From JAXGPP01 sp964436865 (GTDB lineage Bacteria; Planctomycetota; Planctomycetia; Pirellulales; Thermoguttaceae), in the NCBI GenBank assembly GCA_964436865.1, contig CAYTFK010000084.1:1-21915 (forward strand): DNA of 21,915 nt, in the 5' to 3' direction. Below are positions 15,312 to 21,915 of this stretch, piece after piece. The notes below the pieces were generated by a model. The model was not told where the DNA came from, ran no database searches, and saw only the letters and a list, made by a program, of their open reading frames with translations. Position 1 is the first letter of the stretch. Each line of letters begins with the position of its first letter. A program made the translations under genes and the position numbers.

Positions 15312-16778
15312 CTACTCGCTGGGAGCATCGCGGGAGGTGACGACACGGCCGACAGACAGATTCATGCTCTTGAGCCTGGCGCGCAGGGTCACACGGCTAA
15401 GGCCGAGGATTTCCGACGCGCGGTTCTGGTTGCCCCCGGCGCGCTGCATGGCCCGCAGGATCATCAGACGGTCGAAATGCTCGCGGGCACGGCGGTAGAC
15501 GTCGTGTTCACCATCGCTGATCCACTTCTCGACCGAATGGATCAACCCCTGCCAGTCCGGATCGGGCACCGGGCCGGACGGCTCGTCGGCCGCGGCATCG
15601 CCGGCGGATTCGTGGTGCAGTTCTGGCGGTAAAAACTCCGGCAATATGGTGATTCCCGCCGACACGATCAGCGCCTCGCGGATGACGCTCTGCAGCTCCC
15701 GCACGTTGCCCGGCCACTCGTAGGACTCCAACAGGGCGAGCGATGCGGGGGCGATCGACTGGATCGACGTGCCAAGCTGCCGGTTGTAACGGAACATGAA
15801 GTAGTGTGCCAGTTCGGCGATATCTTCGCGGCGCTGGCGCAAAGGCGGCAGGTGGATCGTCACTCCGCGGAGACGGTAATAGAGATCTTCGCGAAACCTC
15901 GCCTGCGAGATCATCGCGTCGAGATCCTGGTTGGTGGCGGCGATTACCCGCACGTCAACCGAGATCGTCTCGGCGCCTCCCAGCCGTTCGAAACGGCGTT
16001 CCTGGAGCAGGCGGAGCACCTTGGCCTGGGTGCGCGGCGTCATGTCGCCGACCTCATCGAGGAAGATCGTGCCTCCGTGACATTGTTCGAACTTGCCGAT
16101 CCGCCGCCGCTCCGCGCCGGTGAACGCTCCCCGCTCGTGGCCGAAAAGCTCGCTCTCCAGCAGCGACTCGGGTATGGCGGCGCAATTGATCGCCAGAAAC
16201 GGCGCCTGAGTGCGGCGGCTGTGGTGATAGATGGCCCGCGCGACGAGCTCCTTGCCGGTGCCGCTTTCGCCCTGGATGAGCACGCCCACATCCTGGGGGG
16301 CGACGCGGCCGATCAGCTTGCAGACCGTCTGCATGGCGGGGCCGCTGCCGATCAGGCGGTCAGGCAGTTCCTCCAGCCGCCGGCCTTCCTCGACGATCGC
16401 CGGAACGTGCATCAATCGGCGAATCTCGATCGCCTGGCCGACGAGTTGCTGGAGCTGGCCGGCGTCGAGCGGCTTGACGAGGTAGTCGAAAGCGCCCAGC
16501 TTCATCGCCTCGATGGCGGTCTCGGTGGTGCCATGGCCGGTGATGAAGATGATCAGGCACTTCGGATCGAGGCGCCGCAAATCGTGAAACAACTCGAGCC
16601 CCGACCGGTCGCCCAACTGGATGTCGAGCAGGATCACGTCCGGCGACTCCTGAGCCGCCATTTGCAGCCCGGCCGTCGCAGTCTCGGCCGAAAAGACGTC
16701 GAGATCCTCCTCGGCGAAAACCTGGGTGATGCTGAAGTGGATGTTCGGTTCGTCATCGATGACGAGCAGCTTGGGCAT
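15312..16778 (-). CDS. NtrC-family sigma-54-dependent response regulator
   Basis: The 488-residue activator has a receiver (D8, D9, phospho-acceptor D52 in ILLDIQLG, T in FITGHG, K in LVKPLD). The sigma-54 AAA+ domain has Walker A GESGTGKE (170-177) and the GAFTGA loop (217-222), and a Fis-type HTH ends the protein (GNQNRASEILGLSRVTL). All catalytic features are intact. It is about 55% alike by eye to the regulator at 6157, suggesting duplication of the pair. Its start lies 82 bp after the end of the NtrB-like kinase gene on the same strand, which is its probable partner. AGGA lies only 2 bp before the ATG, so initiation may be weak. Confidence 0.94.
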   Translation of the reverse strand: MPKLLVIDDEPNIHFSITQVFAEEDLDVFSAETATAGLQMAAQESPDVILLDIQLGDRSGLELFHDLRRLDPKCLIIFITGHGTTETAIEAMKLGAFDYLVKPLDAGQLQQLVGQAIEIRRLMHVPAIVEEGRRLEELPDRLIGSGPAMQTVCKLIGRVAPQDVGVLIQGESGTGKELVARAIYHHSRRTQAPFLAINCAAIPESLLESELFGHERGAFTGAERRRIGKFEQCHGGTIFLDEVGDMTPRTQAKVLRLLQERRFERLGGAETISVDVRVIAATNQDLDAMISQARFREDLYYRLRGVTIHLPPLRQRREDIAELAHYFMFRYNRQLGTSIQSIAPASLALLESYEWPGNVRELQSVIREALIVSAGITILPEFLPPELHHESAGDAAADEPSGPVPDPDWQGLIHSVEKWISDGEHDVYRRAREHFDRLMILRAMQRAGGNQNRASEILGLSRVTLRARLKSMNLSVGRVVTSRDAPSE

Positions 16779-16860
16779 TTCCTGGTTCCATGACTAATGG
16801 GGAACGCTTGCGTAGTTGTCGAACCGCACGCGAGTTCCGGCTTTCCTGTCGGTGCGGGAC

Positions 16861-18384
16861 TCAGTGACCATTTTCGGGCTGGAAGCCGGACGAATGCGCG
16901 GCCGGCAAGGGCGGTGCAATTTCCGGCCGGGCCAGCGGGAGCTCGACGGTGAACTCGGCCCCACACTCGGGGCGATTGCGCGCGTGCAGCTTGCCGCCGT
17001 GCTGATGGACAATTCGGCGGCTGATGGCCAGCCCTAATCCCGTGCCCCGTTCTTTGCCTGTCACGAACGGTTCAAAGATCCGCTCGAGCACCGCCGGCGG
17101 AATCCCACCGCCAGTGTCGGAGAAAACAATGCGCGCGGCAAGGCCGCCCTCGGCGACATCCATCGAGACCGCCAGCGTACCGCCATCCTCCATCGAGTCG
17201 ATGCCGTTGAGGGCCAGATTGATGAACACCTGGTGAAGTTGCTCGGCATCGGCGTCGATGGCCACTTCGTGTGCCGGCAGATGCTGAATGAGCCTTACCC
17301 GCTGCTGTTCGGCTCGCCCTTCCACCAGATTCAGCCCCCTGGCTACGGTGTCGCGGAGGTCGTGGCGGACACGGTGCAACTCGGCCGGCCGGGCGAAGTC
17401 GAGCAGTCGCTGGATCGTGCTCTCCATCCGCTGAATCTCTTGCTGCACCACGTGCATCTGCTTCTCGCTCAGCGAGCGGGCCGGATGACGCTGTGCGGCC
17501 GTCTGGATGAGCAACTTCACCGACGTGAGCGGATTCCGCAGTTCGTGCGCTACTCCGGCGGCCAATTGGCCCACGGCAGCAAGCCGATCGGCGCGCATCG
17601 TCTCGCGGCGTGCCTCCTGCAACTGATCGAGCACCTGCTTGATGCGGTTCGAAACGGTTTGTACCTGCTCCTGCAGACCCGACAGGTCGCCACGCGGGTG
17701 AACCGTCACGTGTCCCAGGTCCTGCTCCAACTCTCCCGCGGCGTCTTCGAGCGTGATGCTGATTTGTGAGATCGAGCGATGGAGCCGGTGGGCGGTCCAA
17801 ATGCCGAGAAATACGCCGAGGACCGGACCGATCACCAGCAGCGAGAACCGGCTCAACATGATCAGGCTGCTGTATTGCGTGTTGCGGGTAATAGATTTCT
17901 TCAGCAGCCGCTCGTTGACTTCCATCAATTGTTGACAAGGCTTGGCTACGGCGAGAGCCAGACGCGCAGTCCGTTCGAGCGACGGAGCGCCGGCCTCCGC
18001 GGGGCCTTCCGATGAAGCCAGCCGGCGAGCCACGTGCTCACGGTAAACCTGGAAATTCTCTTCCACCGCCTCAATGAGAATCTGCTCCTCGGCGGTGAAG
18101 GCGTTCCGCTTGACTTCGGTCAGCCGGGTTTCGAAGTCCACCAGCAACTGGCCGACTTCGATACGACTCTCGGGGTCTTCGCCCGGCCGAGCATCGAGTA
18201 CCGCCGCTTGCAGCTTCCACAGAACATCCTGAATCCCCCCTACCGCCTGAATCGTAGTCACATTCTCCGACAGCACCCTGCCGTACGATTCCGACAGCCA
18301 GTGGATGTAGTACGTCGTCGCAGTGCTGGTGCTGATCCACAGCAGGCTGACGAACACGATCGGCCCGATCACGCGTTGCCACAT
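16861..18384 (-). CDS. Membrane histidine kinase, NtrB-like
   Basis: The 507-residue kinase has a membrane helix at about 4-27, an external helical region of about 145 residues, a second membrane helix at about 172-198, and a linker predicted as coiled coil. HisKA follows, with H280 in VAHELRNPL. The ATPase domain has NLALNGIDSM (N box), DTGGGIP (G1), FEPFVTGKERGTGLGLA (F and G2). I start at ATG 18384 because GGAG (18394-18391) is 6 bp upstream. A TTG at 18396 is the other choice. It precedes its regulator by 82 bp on the same strand. A sigma-54-like promoter on the same strand lies at 18701-18686, about 290 nt upstream of the start, so the pair may be under sigma-54 control and possibly auto-regulated. 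Confidence 0.92.
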   Translation of the reverse strand: MWQRVIGPIVFVSLLWISTSTATTYYIHWLSESYGRVLSENVTTIQAVGGIQDVLWKLQAAVLDARPGEDPESRIEVGQLLVDFETRLTEVKRNAFTAEEQILIEAVEENFQVYREHVARRLASSEGPAEAGAPSLERTARLALAVAKPCQQLMEVNERLLKKSITRNTQYSSLIMLSRFSLLVIGPVLGVFLGIWTAHRLHRSISQISITLEDAAGELEQDLGHVTVHPRGDLSGLQEQVQTVSNRIKQVLDQLQEARRETMRADRLAAVGQLAAGVAHELRNPLTSVKLLIQTAAQRHPARSLSEKQMHVVQQEIQRMESTIQRLLDFARPAELHRVRHDLRDTVARGLNLVEGRAEQQRVRLIQHLPAHEVAIDADAEQLHQVFINLALNGIDSMEDGGTLAVSMDVAEGGLAARIVFSDTGGGIPPAVLERIFEPFVTGKERGTGLGLAISRRIVHQHGGKLHARNRPECGAEFTVELPLARPEIAPPLPAAHSSGFQPENGH

Positions 18385-18622
18385 CACCTGCTCCAATCTC
18401 CGCTGGAGGGGACACCCGCCAGTATGGTTGTGCCACCATTATTCTTCTTTCTGTTATGCCGGGACAAGGGATGGAAAAAACGTTTCGCTTTGGGAAAGGC
18501 ATTTTCCATCCGCTGCCACGCCACCCCCCGACGATCGTGACGCGGCTTGCCGGGGCTGACACCGTAACCATCTTTTTATCAACCACTTGTGGAATTTGCG
18601 GTGTGAACAGTCCTTGCCGGTA

Positions 18623-18638
18623 TGGTCATTGCATTGCC
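18623..18638 (+). promoter_or_regulatory. Weak sigma-54-like promoter toward the csrA-receiver gene
   Basis: TGGTCATTGCATTGCC keeps the GG and TTGC elements at exact spacing but misses the AC of the -24 block and the final A/T. A start near 18650 would give a leader of about 145 nt. Confidence 0.3.
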
Positions 18639-18685
18639 CGCTTCCAACCAATCTGGAACACTGCGCCCGTTTCTGGGGGGTGGAT

Positions 18686-18701
18686 TGCAGTGCGCGTGCC
18701 A
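18686..18701 (-). promoter_or_regulatory. Sigma-54-like promoter toward the NtrB-like kinase operon
   Basis: On the minus strand TGGCACGCGCACTGCA has the complete TGGCACG -24 block and a -12 block with one change (CTGCA for TTGCA) at exact spacing. The leader to the kinase start would be about 290 nt, which is long. Confidence 0.5.
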
Positions 18702-18793
18702 GCCCGCGACGAATCGTTTTGGGCTGACAAGTCTTTTGTCTGTCATCATTCCGATTTGCCGGTGGGCCTCTCCGGCGGAAGAAGGGTGTGAAG

Positions 18794-19444
18794 ATGCTGG
18801 TTGTGAGTCGCCGGGCTGGAGAACAGGTATTCCTGCCCTTGCACCGGATTACGCTTACGGTGCTCGATACCAGCGAGAACCGAGTTCGGCTGGGAATCGA
18901 TGCTCCGCTCGAAGCAGTCGTTTGCCATCGCGATGCCGACTCAGCCTCAGCCGCGGAGACTACTGCTTCCACTGTCTCGTCCCCGTCCCCATCAAGATCG
19001 CCGCTGAGGCTCCTTGTCGCGGACGGAGATGAAGCGAGCCGGACCGAATACGCAACTTATCTGCGCCGCCAGGGTTTTCTGGTTACCGTGGCCACCAACG
19101 CGCTCGATTGCTTGACACAGTTGAGGCATTCTCTTCCCGATGCGCTGATTCTCGATCCCGATGTGCTCGGCGGTGGCGACAGCGTTGTGGAGCAGATGCA
19201 GCAGGAAAGCCGTCTGCGCGACATCCCCGTGATCATCCTGACCTACGGCCGCGACCGCGGCGCGATCTACCGGCTGTCGGCATTCCGTGTGCGCGACATG
19301 CAGTTCAAACCGTTAGCGCCCCGAAAACTGAGCGAGCGGATCAAGTCGATTCTCGGCTGCGGAACAGCACATTCCGATTCGACCGCAGTTCACCCGACCG
19401 ATACGGATAACCCGAATGACGACGCAGCCGCTGGGCAGACGTAG
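18794..19444 (+). CDS. CsrA domain fused to a response-regulator receiver domain
   Basis: The 216-residue product joins two families normally encoded apart. Residues 1-48 are a CsrA domain (MLVVSRRAGEQVFLP, then ENRVRLGIDAP, ending VVCHRD) that keeps L2, S5, R6 and R46, the RNA-contacting positions. Residues 49-70 are a Ser/Thr/Pro linker. Residues 71-190 are a receiver: an acidic pocket in VADGDE (one member of the usual Asp pair is Gly), phospho-acceptor D121 in ALILDPD, T150 in ILTYG and K172 in QFKP. A polar tail follows. I start at ATG 18794, which has AAGGG 7 bp upstream and gives the standard CsrA N-terminus. The layout suggests that phosphorylation tunes RNA binding. It faces away from an NtrB/NtrC pair that may supply the kinase. 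The gene symbol csrA alone would mislead. Confidence 0.9.
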   Translation: MLVVSRRAGEQVFLPLHRITLTVLDTSENRVRLGIDAPLEAVVCHRDADSASAAETTASTVSSPSPSRSPLRLLVADGDEASRTEYATYLRRQGFLVTVATNALDCLTQLRHSLPDALILDPDVLGGGDSVVEQMQQESRLRDIPVIILTYGRDRGAIYRLSAFRVRDMQFKPLAPRKLSERIKSILGCGTAHSDSTAVHPTDTDNPNDDAAAGQT

Positions 19445-19576
19445 CTGTGGGCCAGCGTGGCGGCGGAACAGGGGACGCTTGCTGCCTGATGCACCAGGGG
19501 CGAGTCAGCAGGCGGGGGGTGTATTGTACAACAGCAAATCGCGCCGTTTCCCGGTCGCGATCGAAGGAGCACATGT

Positions 19577-21073
19577 ATGGCATGGGACAAGCAACGCCTG
19601 GAAGAGACGGTCTGCGAGCGCCTCAGCGGCGTGAAGCTGGTGGTGGTCGCCAATCGCGAACCGTATATTCATTCCCACGACGGCGAGTCTGTCGTGTGCG
19701 TGCGTCCGGCAAGCGGGCTGACGACAGCGCTGGACCCGGTAATGCGAGCTTGCGGCGGCGTTTGGGTAGCTCACGGCAGCGGCAACGCCGACCGGATGGT
19801 GGTCGATGAGCGCGACTGCGTCGCGGTGCCTCCGGATGATCCAGAGTATACGCTTCGCCGGGTGTGGCTGAGCAAGCGCGAGGAGCAGGGGTATTACTAC
19901 GGATTTTCGAACGAGGCCCTCTGGCCGCTTTGTCACGTGGCCTACACGCGTCCGAAGTTCCGGCCGGCGGATTGGCGACAGTATACGGCAGTGAATCAGA
20001 GATTTGCCGACGCGGTGCTCGCCGAAATCGACGACGGTCCGGCCATCGTCTTCGTGCAGGATTACCATTTCGCGCTCTTGCCCCGGCTCGTCAAGACGGC
20101 CCGCCCGGATGTGGTCGTCGCGCAATTCTGGCACATTCCGTGGCCCAACCGCGAGGTGTTCCGCGTCTGCCCGTGGTCGGAGGAGATTCTCGACGGTCTG
20201 CTGGGCAACGACCTGCTGTCGTTCCACATCCAGTACCACTGCAACAACTTCCTCGAGACGGTCGACCGATCGTTGGAAGCGAAGGTCGATCCGGAGCATT
20301 TCGCGGTGACGCGCGGTGGCCACACGACGATGGTTCGGCCTCACGCCATCAGCATCGACCCCGGGCAGATCGCTGCTTCGTTGCCTCGAGACATCACGAC
20401 CGCCGAACGGCGAGTCCGCCGACGCCTCGGCTTGCGCGACGTTCAGATTCTGGTGGGCGTCGATCGGGTAGACTACACCAAGGGCATTCCCGAGCGGTTC
20501 GCCGCCGTCGACCGCCTGCTGAGTCTTTATCCGGAACTGAAAGGGACGTTCAGCCTGGTGCAGATCGGCGCTCCCAGCCGGGTGCATATTCCGGCCTACC
20601 GGCAATTGAACGAAGAACTGGACACGCTGGCCGAGGAGATCAACTGGCGGTATGGATCGGAGTTGTGGCGGCCCATCGTGTTCGTCAATGAGCACTTCTC
20701 GCATGAGGACGTTTTTCTCCTTTACCGGCTGTCGACCGCCTGCGTGGTCAGTTCGCTGCACGACGGCATGAATCTCGTGGCCAAGGAATTCATCGCCGCG
20801 CGTGAAGATCTGGGCGGATCGCTGGTGCTTTCCCGATTCACCGGCGCGGCCCGCGAGTTGACCGACGCACTGCAGGTGAATCCATACGACGTGGATGAGT
20901 TCGCGTCGGCCCTTTACCAGGCTTTGACCATGCCGGCCGAGGAACAGGCCGCCCGCATGGAACGCATGCGAAACCAGGTCTGCGAAAACAACATCTACCG
21001 CTGGGCCGGCATGCTGCTTTCGGAAGCTAGCCGGCTGGTCACGGCCCCGTACCTGGTGGGAGAGAACGTATGA
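19577..21073 (+). CDS. otsA: Trehalose-6-phosphate synthase (GT20 family), possibly glucosylglycerol-phosphate type
   Basis: The 498-residue glycosyltransferase joins a nucleotide-activated glucose to glucose-6-phosphate. GT20 motifs in order are VVVANREPY near the start, QDYHFALLPRL, FWHIPWPNRE, VGVDRVDYTKGI (D296-K302) and the donor-binding HDGMNLVAKEF (395-405). The FWHIPWPN and FHIQYHCNNF segments differ from the E. coli form (usually HIPFPS and GFH), so this is a divergent subgroup. A glucosylglycerol-phosphate synthase role cannot be excluded. GGAG (19566-19569) is 7 bp before the ATG. It overlaps the phosphatase gene by 4 bp (ATGA), so the two steps are translationally coupled. Confidence 0.88.
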   Translation: MAWDKQRLEETVCERLSGVKLVVVANREPYIHSHDGESVVCVRPASGLTTALDPVMRACGGVWVAHGSGNADRMVVDERDCVAVPPDDPEYTLRRVWLSKREEQGYYYGFSNEALWPLCHVAYTRPKFRPADWRQYTAVNQRFADAVLAEIDDGPAIVFVQDYHFALLPRLVKTARPDVVVAQFWHIPWPNREVFRVCPWSEEILDGLLGNDLLSFHIQYHCNNFLETVDRSLEAKVDPEHFAVTRGGHTTMVRPHAISIDPGQIAASLPRDITTAERRVRRRLGLRDVQILVGVDRVDYTKGIPERFAAVDRLLSLYPELKGTFSLVQIGAPSRVHIPAYRQLNEELDTLAEEINWRYGSELWRPIVFVNEHFSHEDVFLLYRLSTACVVSSLHDGMNLVAKEFIAAREDLGGSLVLSRFTGAARELTDALQVNPYDVDEFASALYQALTMPAEEQAARMERMRNQVCENNIYRWAGMLLSEASRLVTAPYLVGENV

Positions 21074-21915
21074 AGCCAGAGTTGTACGAGGCGATCGACC
21101 AGCTTGTTGATGAACACCGGCACGGCGGCCGGCTGGGACTCTTTTTCGACTACGACGGAACGCTGACACCGATCGTCGGACATCCAAGCCAGGCCAGGCT
21201 CGATTGCGGGACGCGCCGCTTGTTGGGGCAACTCGGTGGCCAGGAACGGGTGCATCTGGGTGTGATCAGCAGCCGAACAATCGACGATCTCCGGCAACTC
21301 TCTCGACTGACCGACGTGCATCTGGCCGGCGCCGGTGGAATGGAGTTCGAATTCCGCGGCCGCCGTGTCACGCAACCCGAAATGGCTCACGCCTGTCGTC
21401 TGGCCGCCGACCTGCATGAACAACTTCAGGCGAGGCTCGCCATGGTTGAAGGCGTTTGGATCGAGAACAAAGGACCGTCGCTGACGGTTCACTATCGCGA
21501 TGCCGATCCTCAGTGCACTCCCACGGTCGAGAGCCTTGCTTACGGCGTGTTAGACGCCTGGAGGCAGGACTTCTGCATCGAACGGGGACCGATGGCGATC
21601 GAGTTCCGACCGCGATTCGCCTGGAACAAGGCCGTTGCCCTCGAACGGATGATTCACGATCTGGAGATCGGGTCGCCGGGCGTTCTTTTTGCGGGGGATG
21701 CGGAAAACGACGCGAGTGCCCTGGAGTACGTTCGCGCGAGCGGCGGCGTGGCGATCGGCGTGGGACCCGATGCGCCCGACGTTGCCCGGTATCGCCTGGC
21801 CGGCCCGGCCGAGATCAGTGGGCTGCTGGGTGGTCTGTTCGATGCGATCGGCTGCCATGGCCGGACCGCGCGGGCCGACGATGAATACGTCGCCATGCAT
21901 GGACTGTGGAGCCGC
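21070..21915 (+). CDS. otsB: Trehalose-6-phosphate phosphatase (HAD family), 3' truncated by the window
   Basis: The open frame of 282 codons runs to the window end with no stop. It is a HAD-type sugar phosphatase that would dephosphorylate the product of the overlapping synthase. Motif I is FFDYDGTLTP (nucleophile D27, acid D29), motif III has K187 in AWNKAVAL, and motif IV is AGDAENDAS (D210, D214). A WIENKGPSLTVHYR segment matches the cap region of trehalose phosphatases. Trehalose-specific phosphatases are usually about 250-270 residues, so most of the domain is here. The residues after about 255 (HGRTARADDEYVAMHG) go beyond the usual end and may begin an extra domain or a fusion. Confidence 0.87.
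   Translation, partial: MKPELYEAIDQLVDEHRHGGRLGLFFDYDGTLTPIVGHPSQARLDCGTRRLLGQLGGQERVHLGVISSRTIDDLRQLSRLTDVHLAGAGGMEFEFRGRRVTQPEMAHACRLAADLHEQLQARLAMVEGVWIENKGPSLTVHYRDADPQCTPTVESLAYGVLDAWRQDFCIERGPMAIEFRPRFAWNKAVALERMIHDLEIGSPGVLFAGDAENDASALEYVRASGGVAIGVGPDAPDVARYRLAGPAEISGLLGGLFDAIGCHGRTARADDEYVAMHGLWSR

Larger units (their letters stand above)
18385..18793. other. Divergent control region between kinase pair and csrA-receiver gene
   Basis: These 409 bp hold no convincing gene. They contain sigma-54-like sites on both strands (described separately) and a dyad GACAA, GTCTT, TTGTC (18726-18740). AAGGG (18782-18786) is the ribosome-binding site of the csrA-receiver gene. Confidence 0.6.

Noticed and set aside
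15804..16793. Plus-strand open frame (329 codons) antisense to the NtrC-type regulator
   Set aside because: Shadow of the real minus-strand gene; low-complexity composition and no motifs.

Overview
The window looks like a metagenome-derived planctomycete contig (probably Pirellulales-like). The reasons are high GC, a DUF1559 pseudopilin with the planctomycete-style N-terminus, a dense set of sigma-54 (NtrC-type) regulators, and two CsrA-type genes. Bases 1-48 are not biological. They read as the end of an Illumina P7 primer, an 8-nt i7 index and the TruSeq read-2 adapter. A 10-N gap at 665-674 has the same six bases on both sides, and it breaks the reading frame of one gene.

Region 1 (49-4227) is the right end of an integrative element. 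It carries a 5'-truncated primase-polymerase/AAA ATPase gene, a GGACA-repeat region with an imperfect hairpin, a 69-residue orphan starting with TTG, an excisionase-like winged-HTH protein, a Cro/C1-type repressor and a tyrosine integrase. The integrase gene ends 111 bp from the 3' end of a tRNA-Ile(CAU) gene on the opposite strand. This is the classic layout of tRNA-targeted integration. The other end of the element lies outside the window.

Region 2 (4676-18384) is a signalling cluster. Three histidine kinase/NtrC-type regulator pairs lie within about 14 kb: 4676-7575 on plus, 13961-10368 on minus and 18384-15312 on minus. Between the first two pairs is a same-strand run of FHA protein, CheY-like receiver, hemerythrin-like protein and CsrA. 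It is preceded by a good -24/-12 sigma-54 promoter (7723-7738) and a pair of dyads about 110 bp further upstream. A second good sigma-54 site (9907-9922) precedes a small secreted protein with a strict Gln-X alternation. Between the second and third pairs lies a DUF1559 protein with 19 consecutive glycines.

Region 3 (18385-21915) begins with a divergent intergenic region holding sigma-54-like sites on both strands. It is followed by a CsrA-receiver fusion, then by overlapping otsA and otsB-type genes for trehalose (or a related compatible solute). The last gene runs off the end.

The working picture is a region where sigma-54 activators respond to membrane and cytoplasmic kinases. They probably drive local operons that include hemerythrin-like, secreted and CsrA-type post-transcriptional functions. 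The CsrA-receiver fusion would place RNA-level control directly under phosphorylation. That link is inferred from domain layout and promoter motifs and has not been shown.
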